A DNA stretch of 64,000 nt from Rhodomicrobium lacus (GTDB lineage Bacteria; Pseudomonadota; Alphaproteobacteria; Rhizobiales; Rhodomicrobiaceae), in assembly GCF_003992725.1 (NCBI RefSeq), contig NZ_RZNF01000012.1, forward strand, positions 496,001 through 560,000, given 5' to 3'. The translations under genes and the position numbers were made by a program. Shown in pieces: positions 32,146 through 41,273 of this stretch. The first letter of the stretch is position 1, and every line of letters begins with the position of its first letter. Below the pieces are notes generated by a model. That model saw only the letters and a program-made list of their open reading frames with translations. It searched no databases and had not been told where the DNA came from.

Positions 32146-33228
32146 CTAAGCGCGAGCCCCGCCGCGCTCGTACCAGCCGCGCGACGACTTGACGAGGCGC
32201 ACCACGGACAGCATCACCGGCACCTCCACCAGCACGCCGACCACGGTTGCCAGCGCCGCGCCGGACTGGAACCCGAACAGCACGATCGCTGTCGCCACGG
32301 CCAGTTCGAAGAAGTTGCTCGCGCCGATGAGCGCGGACGGCCCCGCCACGCACCACGCCACGCCGAAACGCCGGTTCAGCCAATAGGCCAGCCCCGCATT
32401 GAAATAGACCTGGATGACGATCGGCACCGCAAGCAGCGCGATAATGAAAGGTTGCCGCACGATCTGCTCGCCCTGAAGACCAAACAGCAGCACGAGCGTC
32501 AGCAGCAGAGCGGTCAGCGAAAACGGCCCAAGCGCCTTCAGCGTGCGATCGAGCACCGCCCGTCCTCCGGCGCGCAGCGTCGCCGCGCGCCAGGTTTGCG
32601 CGATCAGCACCGGAATGATGATGTAAAGCAGCACCGAAAGCAGCAGCGTTTCCCACGGCACCGAGATCGCGGACAACCCGAGCAACAGCCCGACAAGGGG
32701 CGCGAAAGCAATCACCATGATTGCGTCGTTCAGAGCCACCTGACTGAGCGTAAAATGCGGCTCGCCATCGACGAGGTTCGACCACACGAACACCATGGCG
32801 GTGCAAGGCGCGGCGGCGAGCAGGATAAGCCCCGCAATGTAACTGTCGATTTGGTCTGCGGGCAGAAGCGGACGGAAGAGGGAGCCGATGAACAGCCAGC
32901 CGAGCAGCGCCATCGAGAACGGCTTGACGAGCCAGTTCACCCCGACCGTCGTGGCGATGCCGCGCCAGTGCGCACCGACTTCGCGCAGCGCCGCCGGGTC
33001 GATCTTCAGCAGCATCGGGATGATCATCACCCACACGAGGACCGCCACCGGAAGGTTGATCTCCGCCACCGTGGCCGCGCCGATGGTCTGAAACAGCGAC
33101 GGCGCGAAGTGTCCCGCCGCAATGCCGACGACGATGCAGAGCGCGACCCACAGAGTGAGCCAGCGCTCGAAGATGCCGAGCGCGGCGGGCGCTTCGGCTG
33201 TGGCGAGATTCACGGACGCTTCGCTCAT
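32146..33228 (-). CDS. acr3: ACR3-type arsenite efflux transporter
   Basis: Inner-membrane arsenite (and possibly antimonite) exporter of the bile/arsenite/riboflavin transporter superfamily, often annotated arsB. 360 residues with about ten hydrophobic helices; the conserved functional cysteine is C142 in LLAAAPCTAMVFVWSNL, and a second family motif is AGPSALIGASNFFELAVA. Its ATG overlaps the arsC stop as ATGA. Last gene of the arsR-arsM-arsC-acr3 operon. Confidence 0.94.
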   Translation of the reverse strand: MSEASVNLATAEAPAALGIFERWLTLWVALCIVVGIAAGHFAPSLFQTIGAATVAEINLPVAVLVWVMIIPMLLKIDPAALREVGAHWRGIATTVGVNWLVKPFSMALLGWLFIGSLFRPLLPADQIDSYIAGLILLAAAPCTAMVFVWSNLVDGEPHFTLSQVALNDAIMVIAFAPLVGLLLGLSAISVPWETLLLSVLLYIIIPVLIAQTWRAATLRAGGRAVLDRTLKALGPFSLTALLLTLVLLFGLQGEQIVRQPFIIALLAVPIVIQVYFNAGLAYWLNRRFGVAWCVAGPSALIGASNFFELAVATAIVLFGFQSGAALATVVGVLVEVPVMLSVVRLVKSSRGWYERGGARA

Positions 33229-33752
33229 TCGCTGCGGTCCGCCTTCGCCGTTGCGCCTTCCATGCGGCCGATGTCCCGCAACGTGTCGGAAAGGGCGAGC
33301 TTGCTGACGGTGCGAAGCGGCAGGGCGGTAAAGACCTGGATGCGATTGCGCAGATAACGGAACGCATCATTGAAGGCGCGCTGCTTCTCGATGTCGGTGC
33401 CTTCGACGGCCGCCGGGTCTTCGATGCCCCAGTGCGCGGTCATCGGTTGCCCCGGCCAGAAGGGGCAGGTTTCGCCCGCCGCGTTGTCGCAGACGGTGAA
33501 AACGAAATCCATCTTCGGCGCATCGGCGGCGGCGAACTCATCCCAGCTTTTCGAGCGGAAGCCGTCGGCCGGGTAGTCGTAGGCCGCCAGCGTCTTCAGC
33601 GCATACGGGTTGACGACGCCTTTCGGCTGGCTGCCCGCCGAGAAGGCGTTGAAGCGGCCCGCGCCGTCCCTGCGCAGGATGCCTTCCGCCAGGATCGAGC
33701 GTGCCGTGTTGCCCGTGCAGAGAAACAGGACGTTGTAAACGGTGTCGGTCAT
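33225..33752 (-). CDS. arsC: Arsenate reductase, low-molecular-weight phosphatase type
   Basis: Reduces arsenate to arsenite for export by Acr3. The phosphatase-type loop is VLFLCTGNTARS (C12-x5-R18), and the general-acid region MDFVFTVCDNAAGETCPFWP carries the further cysteines used in the redox relay. 175 residues; the ATG at 33752 is used because homology starts at MTDTVYNVLFLC. The C-terminal tail after about residue 140 is longer than in minimal family members. Confidence 0.93.
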   Translation of the reverse strand: MTDTVYNVLFLCTGNTARSILAEGILRRDGAGRFNAFSAGSQPKGVVNPYALKTLAAYDYPADGFRSKSWDEFAAADAPKMDFVFTVCDNAAGETCPFWPGQPMTAHWGIEDPAAVEGTDIEKQRAFNDAFRYLRNRIQVFTALPLRTVSKLALSDTLRDIGRMEGATAKADRSE

Positions 33753-33769
33753 TTTTCTCTCCCCCTGTC

Positions 33770-34600
33770 CTATCCGCAGCAGCACGATTTCTTGGGCTTC
33801 ACCGCGCGCACGAAGGCGCTCATGAGTTTGCCGTCGAGTTGCCCGGCGATCGCGTCCACATCGATGCCCTTGCCTGAGAGGAACTCGCGCGCGTCCTCGC
33901 CGCGATAGAGGCGCGTCGGCTCGATGCCGATGGCCTCGAAGCCGGCGGCGGCGAGCTTCTGCGCATATTCGCCTTCTTCCAGCGCGCCCGCGATGCAGCC
34001 CGCCCAGGCGAGCACGTTCTTGCGGATGTCGTCGGGGATCTCGCCGCGCGTGACGATGTCGGACACAGCGAAGCGCCCGCCCGGCTTCAGCACGCGAAAC
34101 GCCTCGCGCAGCACGCGGTCCTTGTCGCCCGAGAGGTTGATGACGCAGTTCGAAATGATGACGTCCACCGAATTGTCGGGCAGCGGGATGGCTTCGATCT
34201 CGCCTTTCAGGAACTCGACGTTCTCGACGCCCGCCTGTTTCTGGTTCTCGCGGGCGAGCGCCAGCATGTCGTCGGTCATATCGAGGCCGTAAGCCTTGCC
34301 AGTCGGGCCGACGCGGCGCGCCGAAAGGAGCACGTCAATGCCGCCGCCCGAGCCAAGGTCGAGCACGGTTTCGCCCGGCGCGAGCTGCGCCAGCGCCGTG
34401 GGATTGCCGCAGCCGAGAGAGGCCAGCACCGCCGCTTCGGGCAGCATCCCCTTCTCGGACACGTCATAAAGGTTCGACGTGATCGGCTCGGAGCCTTCGA
34501 GCGCCGCATTGCCGCCGCAACACGACCGCCCTTCGCTGACGCGCCTTGCCGCTTCGCCGTAACGGTCGCGTACGGCTTCCTTCACATCGGTGTCGCTCAT
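33770..34600 (-). CDS. arsM: Arsenite methyltransferase
   Basis: SAM-dependent methylation of As(III) to methylated, partly volatile species. SAM motif [20 protein letters not shown]; arsenic-binding cysteines in [15 protein letters not shown] and [16 protein letters not shown]; extra Cys pairs at both ends (C27-C28 in GRSCCGGN and the terminal KKSCCCG). 276 residues from the ATG at 34600, which overlaps the arsR stop as ATGA. Eighteen bases separate it from arsC. Confidence 0.95.
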   Translation of the reverse strand: MSDTDVKEAVRDRYGEAARRVSEGRSCCGGNAALEGSEPITSNLYDVSEKGMLPEAAVLASLGCGNPTALAQLAPGETVLDLGSGGGIDVLLSARRVGPTGKAYGLDMTDDMLALARENQKQAGVENVEFLKGEIEAIPLPDNSVDVIISNCVINLSGDKDRVLREAFRVLKPGGRFAVSDIVTRGEIPDDIRKNVLAWAGCIAGALEEGEYAQKLAAAGFEAIGIEPTRLYRGEDAREFLSGKGIDVDAIAGQLDGKLMSAFVRAVKPKKSCCCG

Positions 34601-34953
34601 GGTGTGTGCTCCTGACAGCAGGTGACTTCTTCCGGGCTGATGGCGCGGTTGCGCGTGCAGCATTCCGCAAAAAGGAAGGCGAGAATGTCCTGCAGCGCCT
34701 GCGTATTCGCCGTGTAGCGAAGGAACGTGCTTTCGCGGCGGACCTTCACGAGGTCTTCGTTCTTCAGCTTTTCGAGATGGTGGGAGAGCGTCGAGGACGG
34801 AATGCCGAGTTCCGAGCCGATTTCGCCGACGACGAGGCCATAAGGGTGCGCGGACAAAAGAAGGCGCACGATGCGAAGCCGCGTTTCGGTGCCGAGCGCT
34901 GCCATCATGTCGGCATAGCGCGCAATCTGTTCGTCCTGCGTAGCGTCGGCCAT
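34597..34953 (-). CDS. arsR: ArsR-family arsenic-responsive repressor
   Basis: Winged-helix repressor that leaves DNA when As(III) binds. The DNA-reading region is YGLVVGEIGSELGIPSSTL followed by SHHLEKLKNEDLV; the C-terminal cysteine pairs (AECCTRN and VTCCQEH) are likely As(III) ligands, of the type placed near the C-terminus rather than in the ELCVCDL helix. 118 residues from the ATG at 34953. First gene of the operon, with an operator-like dyad 20 bases upstream. Confidence 0.94.
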   Translation of the reverse strand: MADATQDEQIARYADMMAALGTETRLRIVRLLLSAHPYGLVVGEIGSELGIPSSTLSHHLEKLKNEDLVKVRRESTFLRYTANTQALQDILAFLFAECCTRNRAISPEEVTCCQEHTP

Positions 34954-34972
34954 TGTCGCCCTCAATTCCTGT

Positions 34973-35004
34973 ATTTCTATAAATACCGAAATATAGAAAT
35001 GCAA
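34973..35004 (-). promoter_or_regulatory. ars operon promoter with overlapping ArsR operator
   Basis: On the minus strand TTGCAT (34999-35004) and TATAGA (34976-34981) are separated by exactly 17 bases. A perfect 9-bp dyad, ATTTCTATA (34973-34981) and TATAGAAAT (34992-35000), spans the spacer and the -10 box, an arrangement expected for ArsR repression by blocking polymerase. Confidence 0.75.
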
Positions 35005-35238
35005 GGGTTTTCGGGCGAGCGGACAGCGCTCGCGCGGCGTTCAGAACAGTATCGGGACGAAAAGCACGGTATTCGGCGGCGCGACGGCCTTCACGGGGCG
35101 TTCGGGCTGCAAACCGATAGCGTCAGGCGGTGCGACGCGGGCGCGGCGAGGCGCGGCGCCGGTCGCGCCACAGACGACCGGCCACCTGACCTAAAGCGTC
35201 CCGCCTGAACGGCGGGACGGGCGTCACGTTATGTTTGA

Positions 35239-35970
35239 TCAGAGCTTCAGGCCGGAATGAATGGCCGCGATGCCGCCCGACAGGTTGCGATATTGCACGC
35301 GGCTGAAGCCCGCCTTTTCGATCATGCCGGCGAACTTCTTCTGGTCCGGGAAGGCGCGGATGCTGTCCACGAGGTAGCGATAGGGCTCGGCGTCGCCCGC
35401 CACCACGCGGCCGAGCGGCGGCACCACGGCATCGGAATAGACCTCGTAGACCTTGTCGAACAAGGGCACCTGCACGCGCGAAAATTCGAGGCAGAGGAAA
35501 CGCCCGCCCGGCTTCAGAACGCGGAAAGCCTCGTTCAGCGCGTTCTGCTTGTTGTCCACGTTCCGAATGCCGAAGGAGATCGTGTAGAAGTCGGACGTGT
35601 TGTCGCGATAGGGCAGGCTCTCGGCATTCGCCTGCACGAACGACACCTTGCCCGCAAAATCGGGATGCTTGTCGCGGCCCGCGTCCATCATCGAATGGTT
35701 GATGTCGGTGATGATCGAACGCGATCCGGGACCGGCCGCCTTGAGGAACCGCTTCGTGATGTCGCCGGTGCCTCCCGCGACGTCGATCAAGAGCGACGCG
35801 CTCGACTTCGACGGAGCGAGCCAGTTGATCGCCGCATCCTTCCAGATGCGGTGCACGCCGCCCGACATCAGATCGTTCATCAGGTCGTAGCGTGTGGCGA
35901 CGCGGTCAAAGACGGTATTGACGAACCCCTGAAAGCCAAGGTTCTGGATTTTGTGATCGTAAGCAGTCAT
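35239..35970 (-). CDS. ubiE: Ubiquinone/menaquinone biosynthesis C-methyltransferase UbiE
   Basis: Methylates the benzoquinol (or naphthoquinol) ring in quinone synthesis. Signatures: VFDRVATRYDLMNDLMSGGV at the N-terminus, SAM motif LLIDVAGGTGDITKRFL, and the second family signature [20 protein letters not shown]. 243 residues from the ATG at 35970. Divergent from the flavoprotein gene at 36159 across about 190 AT-rich bases. Confidence 0.95.
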   Translation of the reverse strand: MTAYDHKIQNLGFQGFVNTVFDRVATRYDLMNDLMSGGVHRIWKDAAINWLAPSKSSASLLIDVAGGTGDITKRFLKAAGPGSRSIITDINHSMMDAGRDKHPDFAGKVSFVQANAESLPYRDNTSDFYTISFGIRNVDNKQNALNEAFRVLKPGGRFLCLEFSRVQVPLFDKVYEVYSDAVVPPLGRVVAGDAEPYRYLVDSIRAFPDQKKFAGMIEKAGFSRVQYRNLSGGIAAIHSGLKL

Positions 35971-36158
35971 TCCGTTCGCTCCGGGGGCGAGTGAGAAAAT
36001 TTGATGCGATATGTGGCGCACGGGCGGCACAATGTAAACGCGTCATTATGCTTGAAGGCATTAACCGCTAGCAGAGTGTTGCAATGCAATAGGACTGTAC
36101 AACCGCCACATTTCTCGGAGAGGATAGTTTGTTTGCATCCTAGAGAAAATTTTAAGCC

Positions 36159-37322
36159 ATGGTACGCACTCCCCATCCCTATGATCTCGTCATTGCCGGT
36201 GCAAGCTTCGCAGGCTTGGTAGCCGCCAAGACGGCGGCCATCCGCGGGCTGAAAGTGGCCGTGCTCGAACCGAAGGCAGCAGCCGGCCAGCATGTGTCTT
36301 CGACGGGCATCCTGACCAAGGAAGCGGCGCAGGAAATCGACCTCCCCTACACCCTGACGCGGCGCGTTTACGGCGTGCGGCTTTACGCTCCCAACCTCCG
36401 CCACGTCGACCTGTTCGCGCCGGACAGCTTCTTTTTGACAACGGATACCGGGCGCGTCCTCGGCTGGCTCGCGCAGGAAGCGCAGCGGGCCGGGGCGCAA
36501 ATTCTCTGGCGCACCCCGTTTCAGGGCGCGGAGCGCAAGGACGGCGTATTCGTTTTCAAGGGCGTCAACATCTCCGCGCGGCACATCATCGGCGCGGATG
36601 GCGCGCAGTCGGCCGTGGCGCGAGCCTTCGGGCTTGGGCTGAACGAGCGCTTCATGCTCGCCACCGAGCACGAATATGACGGGTTGAACGCAGACCCGCG
36701 CTTTCTGCACTGCTTCCTCGATTCGAGGCTTGCGCCGGGGCATATCGCCTGGGTCGCGCCCGGCCCCTCGCTTTTTCATGCGGGGCTTGCCGCCCGACCG
36801 GGGCGCCGCCCGCGTCTGGCCGCCTTCCTCGCCAAGACCGCGCCGATCTTCGGTTTCGAGGATGCAAGTCTCGTGGAGCGGCGGACGGGGCGCATTCCGT
36901 GCGGCGGCGTGGTTCGTCCGTTCGCCACCGACGGCGTGACGCTGATCGGCGACGCGGCGGGGATGGCTTCGCCGACAACCGGCGGCGGCGTCGGCTTCGC
37001 CTTCCAGTACGGGCGGCGCGCGGCGCAAGTCGTGGCCGATCACCTCCTGCATCTCGGGCCATCGCCGGAGGTGGCGCTCGCGAGGGAACTGCCGCGTTTC
37101 GGCCTCAGTCACCTGACGCGGCTCGCGCTCAACCTCGCACCGCCGAACGCCCTCCTGTCGGCCGCGCTCGGCACCGCCCCCATGCGCAGGTTCGCGCAAC
37201 ACGTCTATTTCCGCGAACGCGGCGGCAAGGGCATCAGCTTCGCCGACTTCCAGGCAAGGCTGAACGGACTCGAAAGGCCGCCGTTTACCGCCAACGGCGT
37301 CGCTCCGCGAAATATCCCGTAG
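36159..37322 (+). CDS. Geranylgeranyl-reductase-family flavoprotein
   Basis: 387-residue FAD-dependent oxidoreductase. The N-terminal dinucleotide fold is YDLVIAGASFAGLVAAKTA with an acidic strand end (VAVLEPK); the second FAD motif is TLIGDAAGMASPTTGGGVGF. These features match the geranylgeranyl reductase or digeranylgeranylglycerophospholipid reductase group that saturates prenyl chains. The substrate cannot be told from sequence; no bacteriochlorophyll genes are near. Divergent from ubiE, which would suit a quinone or isoprenoid role, an inference only. Confidence 0.8.
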   Translation: MVRTPHPYDLVIAGASFAGLVAAKTAAIRGLKVAVLEPKAAAGQHVSSTGILTKEAAQEIDLPYTLTRRVYGVRLYAPNLRHVDLFAPDSFFLTTDTGRVLGWLAQEAQRAGAQILWRTPFQGAERKDGVFVFKGVNISARHIIGADGAQSAVARAFGLGLNERFMLATEHEYDGLNADPRFLHCFLDSRLAPGHIAWVAPGPSLFHAGLAARPGRRPRLAAFLAKTAPIFGFEDASLVERRTGRIPCGGVVRPFATDGVTLIGDAAGMASPTTGGGVGFAFQYGRRAAQVVADHLLHLGPSPEVALARELPRFGLSHLTRLALNLAPPNALLSAALGTAPMRRFAQHVYFRERGGKGISFADFQARLNGLERPPFTANGVAPRNIP

Positions 37323-37425
37323 ACCTGGGAAGGCGTGTGTTTTACGAAATGTCGAACGGTGCGATGCGACCCGCGCCGGATGACGAGATTTCCGAACCGC
37401 CTTTTGAGAGACACGGAGACTTTCC

Positions 37426-37857
37426 ATGCCGATGCATCGCTTTCTTGAGTGGCATGCCAGTCAGTTCATGACGAAGGACGTCGAATCCGTTCCTTCGTCG
37501 CTGACACTCCGCGAACTCGGCGCGCTGTTCGATCATAATGACTACAATTCATTTCCGGTCGTCGACAACGACGTGCTCGTCGGTCTCGTCACGAAGCTCG
37601 ACTTCCTGAAGGCGTTCATTTTCGACACCAGCCACCTCATGCCGCATTATGGAGAGGTGATGTCCAAGACGGTGGCCGAAGTGATGATGAAGGACATCGT
37701 TCATGTCGAGCCGGAAACGCCACTGACGAAGGTGCTGGAACTCATGGTGAAGCTTCGCACACGCGGCTTCCCCGTGCTCGACGAGGGCAAGCTTGTCGGC
37801 TTCATCTCTCGCACCGACCTCACACACGCGCTGACGCTCGCAACCCGCGACGAGTAA
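37426..37857 (+). CDS. Two-CBS-domain protein
   Basis: 143 residues containing two CBS motifs (about 14-70, MTKDVESVPSSLTLRELGAL; about 80-140, VMMKDIVHVEPETPLTKVL), each ending in a typical loop (VGLVTKLDFL and VGFISRTDLT). Such free-standing proteins bind adenine nucleotides and act as energy sensors. GGAG lies nine bases before the ATG. It precedes the prolyl-tRNA synthetase gene by about 60 bases, so co-transcription is possible. Confidence 0.88.
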   Translation: MPMHRFLEWHASQFMTKDVESVPSSLTLRELGALFDHNDYNSFPVVDNDVLVGLVTKLDFLKAFIFDTSHLMPHYGEVMSKTVAEVMMKDIVHVEPETPLTKVLELMVKLRTRGFPVLDEGKLVGFISRTDLTHALTLATRDE

Positions 37858-37918
37858 GCCGCGCTCACACCAGACATTCGGGCGGCCGCAGGCGCCGCCC
37901 CAGGAACAGGTTTTCGCC

Positions 37919-39463
37919 ATGTCGCAGCACGCCCTTTCCGTAACGCGCGAACAGAATTTTCCCGAGTGGTATCAGGCCGTTGTCCGCGACGCGGATCTTG
38001 CGGAAACCTCACCGGTGCGCGGCTGCATGATCATCAAGCCGTGGGGTTATGGCATCTGGGAGCGGGTGCAGAAGGGGCTCGACGAGCGCATCAAGGAGAC
38101 CGGGCACGAAAACTGCTATTTCCCGATCTTCATCCCGATGAGCTTCATCGCCAAGGAAGCGGAGCACGTCGAAGGCTTCGCGAAGGAAATGGCGGTCGTC
38201 ACCCATCACCGCCTCAAGAACATAGACGGCAAGCTCGTACCCGATCCCGAAGCCGAGCTTCAGGAACCGCTGATCGTGCGCCCGACGTCGGAAACGATCA
38301 TCGGCGACGCCTTCCAGCGCTGGGTCAAGAGCTACCGCGACCTGCCCATCCTCATCAACCAGTGGGCGAACGTGGTGCGCTGGGAAATGCGCACGCGCAT
38401 GTTTCTGCGCACGGCGGAGTTTCTCTGGCAGGAGGGCCACACCGCGCATGCCGACAAGGCCGACGCCATGGCCGAGACGCTCCGCATGCTGGAAGTCTAC
38501 CGCAGCTTCGCCGAGGATGTGCTGGCGATGCCGGTCGTAGCGGGCGAAAAGCCCGAGAACGAGCGCTTCCCCGGCGCTGACAACACCTATTCGATCGAAG
38601 CCATGATGCAGGACGGGAAGGCCCTTCAGGCCGGAACCTCGCATTACCTCGGAACGCACTTCGCGCAGGCGCAAAACATCCGCTTCCAGAACGAGGCGGG
38701 CGAACTCGCTCTCTGCCATACAACGAGCTGGGGCGTGTCCACGCGGCTCATCGGCGGCGTGATCATGACGCATGGCGACGACGACGGCTTGCGCCTTCCG
38801 CCCGCCATCGCGCCGAAACAGATCGTCATCGTGCCGATGCTGCGCGACAAGCCGGAAGACGCGGCCGTGGTCGAATTCTGTACGGGCCTCGCGGCGGAGC
38901 TTAACGCGAAGACGGCATTCGGTGAGCCGATCCGCGCGCATATCGACAGCCGCAAGATCAAATCGGCCGACAAGCGCTGGGACTGGGTGCGCCGCGGCGC
39001 GCCGCTCATCCTCGAAATCGGCCCGCGCGACGCGAGCGGCGGCAACGTCACGTTCACGCGCCGCGACCGCTTACGCGATGGCCCCAAGGTGAAATCGCAT
39101 GCGCTGCCCCGCGCGGAGTTCGTCGCCGGGGTGGAGGCGCTGCTTCGCGAGATCCAGAACGCGCTATACACAGACGCGAAGAAGCGGCTCGACGCCAACA
39201 TCCGCTCCGACATCAAGAGCTTCGACGAACTGGCCACGTATTTCGGCCCGGCCGAAGAGGATGAGGGCGGCGCGTTCAAGGGCTGGGTGCGCGTATCGTG
39301 GTCGCGTCCCACCGGCCCCGCGCTCGAACAGATCGCCGACAAGCTCAAGGCGCTGAAACTCACCATCCGCAACACGCCGCTCGACGGGAAAACTACGGAC
39401 GCGGCTTGCTTCTTCACCGGCGGCGCGGCGGTCGAAGACATCATCATCTCTCGGGCTTATTGA
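37919..39463 (+). CDS. proS: Prolyl-tRNA synthetase, archaeal/eukaryotic (type 3) form
   Basis: Class II enzyme that charges tRNA-Pro. 514 residues. Motif 2 region is RWEMRTRMFLRTAEFLWQEG with following HTAHA; GTSHYLGTHFAQAQNIRF lies in the active site; the C-terminal domain ends with the characteristic terminal tyrosine (IIISRAY), which type 3 enzymes insert in the active site. The N-terminus FPEWYQAVVRDADLAETSPV is of the archaeal/eukaryotic type rather than the ~440-residue alphaproteobacterial type. No editing (INS) domain is present. Confidence 0.93.
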   Translation: MSQHALSVTREQNFPEWYQAVVRDADLAETSPVRGCMIIKPWGYGIWERVQKGLDERIKETGHENCYFPIFIPMSFIAKEAEHVEGFAKEMAVVTHHRLKNIDGKLVPDPEAELQEPLIVRPTSETIIGDAFQRWVKSYRDLPILINQWANVVRWEMRTRMFLRTAEFLWQEGHTAHADKADAMAETLRMLEVYRSFAEDVLAMPVVAGEKPENERFPGADNTYSIEAMMQDGKALQAGTSHYLGTHFAQAQNIRFQNEAGELALCHTTSWGVSTRLIGGVIMTHGDDDGLRLPPAIAPKQIVIVPMLRDKPEDAAVVEFCTGLAAELNAKTAFGEPIRAHIDSRKIKSADKRWDWVRRGAPLILEIGPRDASGGNVTFTRRDRLRDGPKVKSHALPRAEFVAGVEALLREIQNALYTDAKKRLDANIRSDIKSFDELATYFGPAEEDEGGAFKGWVRVSWSRPTGPALEQIADKLKALKLTIRNTPLDGKTTDAACFFTGGAAVEDIIISRAY

Positions 39464-39535
39464 CCCGGAGGCGCTTCATGCCGGTTTCACAATGCTATAC
39501 CCTCGTTTCGGGTTTTCCGCACATGGGGATTGCAA

Positions 39536-39937
39536 ATGATAACCGACTGGCAAACGATCCGCGCGTTAATGGCAGCGGCCATCGATTTCGCCGAAGCTGT
39601 CGAGCGCGCGGGCCTCTCGGAAGAGGATCGCGGCCGAACCGTACATGTCGATGGCCGGACGGTCAGCCTTTTCGACATCATGGCGAGCGCCTCGACCCTA
39701 CCCGAGGCACTGCGCTACCGCATTATCCGAGACCGGCACGACTTGGGAGCGGATGCCCCTTATGTATCGGAGAACGCGCGAATCGTCATGGCGATGACGG
39801 GCGCCTGTGTCGAACTTATCGGCGCGGGCTACGCGAATCCCGCACCTGAAGACATCCGCAAAGCCATCGGCTGGTATCGGGATCATGCCTTGCCGCTCCT
39901 CCTGAAGGCAAAGGCAGAGCAACCCGGTCAATCCTGA
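39536..39937 (+). CDS. Hypothetical protein
   Basis: 133 residues from the ATG at 39536, which has GGGGA six bases upstream. Mostly helical and soluble by composition, with no signal peptide, membrane segment or recognisable motif; segments include TIRALMAAAIDFAEAVERAG and DIRKAIGWYRDHALPLLLKA. It lies between proS and fmt on the same strand. Confidence 0.65.
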   Translation: MITDWQTIRALMAAAIDFAEAVERAGLSEEDRGRTVHVDGRTVSLFDIMASASTLPEALRYRIIRDRHDLGADAPYVSENARIVMAMTGACVELIGAGYANPAPEDIRKAIGWYRDHALPLLLKAKAEQPGQS

Positions 39938-40137
39938 TCCGCAGGCCGCTCATGGCGCTCCCGGTGCACCGCGGAAGGCCGTTTGGCGAAATCGCCGCTC
40001 GTTTTGCGCGACGTCCGCGCGCTTACGGCTTGCAAAATCAACCCCCGCGCGCTTTAACAACCCTCTCACGGATCGTTACGAGCGCGTGAAGCCGCGCTCG
40101 CGATCAGCCGAAAAAGCATTCAGGAGACGCCGATCCG

Positions 40138-41070
40138 ATGGTTCTGCGCGTCGTGTTCATGGGGACACCGGACTTTTCCGTTCCCACCCTTAGCGAAATC
40201 GTCGCGGCCGGACATGATGTCGTCGGCGTTTATACGCAGCCGCCGAGACCCGCCGGGCGCGGCATGGAGCCGAAAAAATCGCCCGTCCATGCCTTCGCCG
40301 AAGAAGCGGGTTTGCATGTCCTCACGCCGAAATCGCTGAAAAAGCCCGAGGCGCAGGCCGAGTTCGCGGCGCTCGGCGCGGACGTGGCCGTGGTCGTCGC
40401 CTATGGGCTGATTCTGCCGAAGCCGGTGCTCGCCGCGCCGCCGCTTGGCTGTCTCAACCTGCACGCCTCTCTTTTGCCCCGATGGCGCGGCGCCGCGCCC
40501 ATTCAGCGCGCGATCATCGCAGGCGACACCGAAACCGGCGTGATGGTGATGAAAATGGAGGAGGGCCTCGACACCGGCCCTATCGCGCTCGCGGACCGGA
40601 TTTCCATCGGCGCCGACGCCACTGCGGGCGAAATCCACGATCACCTTTCGCTCATGGGCGCGCCGCTGATGCTGACGGCGCTCGACCGGCTTCCGCGCGG
40701 GGAACTCGCCTTCACGCCGCAATCCGAGGAAGGCGTGACGTACGCCGCCAAGATCTCGAAGGACGAAACGCGTATCGACTGGTCGCGTCCGGGGCCCGAA
40801 GTGCACGACAAGATCCGCGGACTGTCTCCATATCCCGGCGCCTGGTTCGAGGCGCTGCTTGGGGGCAAATGCGAGCGCGTCAAGGTGCTGCGCTCGGTGC
40901 TGGTGCCCGGCAAGGGCGATCCGGGTCAGCTTCTCGACGGGCATCTGACGGTCGCATGCGGCTCGCAGGCCGTGCGGCTCACAAGGGTGCAGCGCGCGGG
41001 CAAGCGTGCTGTAGGCGGCGACGAGTTCCTGCGCGGCTTCCCCCTCGGCAAGGGTACACAATTCGAGTAA
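40138..41070 (+). CDS. fmt: Methionyl-tRNA formyltransferase
   Basis: Transfers formyl from 10-formyltetrahydrofolate to initiator Met-tRNA. N-terminus [19 protein letters not shown], catalytic region [20 protein letters not shown] with the Asn-His pair, then [16 protein letters not shown], and the C-terminal RNA-binding domain ending [10 protein letters not shown]. 310 residues. The peptide deformylase gene def, commonly adjacent, is not present. Confidence 0.96.
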   Translation: MVLRVVFMGTPDFSVPTLSEIVAAGHDVVGVYTQPPRPAGRGMEPKKSPVHAFAEEAGLHVLTPKSLKKPEAQAEFAALGADVAVVVAYGLILPKPVLAAPPLGCLNLHASLLPRWRGAAPIQRAIIAGDTETGVMVMKMEEGLDTGPIALADRISIGADATAGEIHDHLSLMGAPLMLTALDRLPRGELAFTPQSEEGVTYAAKISKDETRIDWSRPGPEVHDKIRGLSPYPGAWFEALLGGKCERVKVLRSVLVPGKGDPGQLLDGHLTVACGSQAVRLTRVQRAGKRAVGGDEFLRGFPLGKGTQFE

Positions 41071-41273
41071 CGACGTGCCCGACGGCGCGTCGAAGCAGCC
41101 CGATTGCGAAGAAAAGCTCATAATTTCAGAAACTTGCCGCATGCCATCTCATTCACGGCATAGCTTTGGCGGTTTGAATCGCCGAAACGTGAAGAAAAAC
41201 AAGGAGTCGTGACTGGGAATTGAAGGTCTTACCGCGCAAGGTAGAAAGCGGACCATCGATTTCGGAGGCTCTC

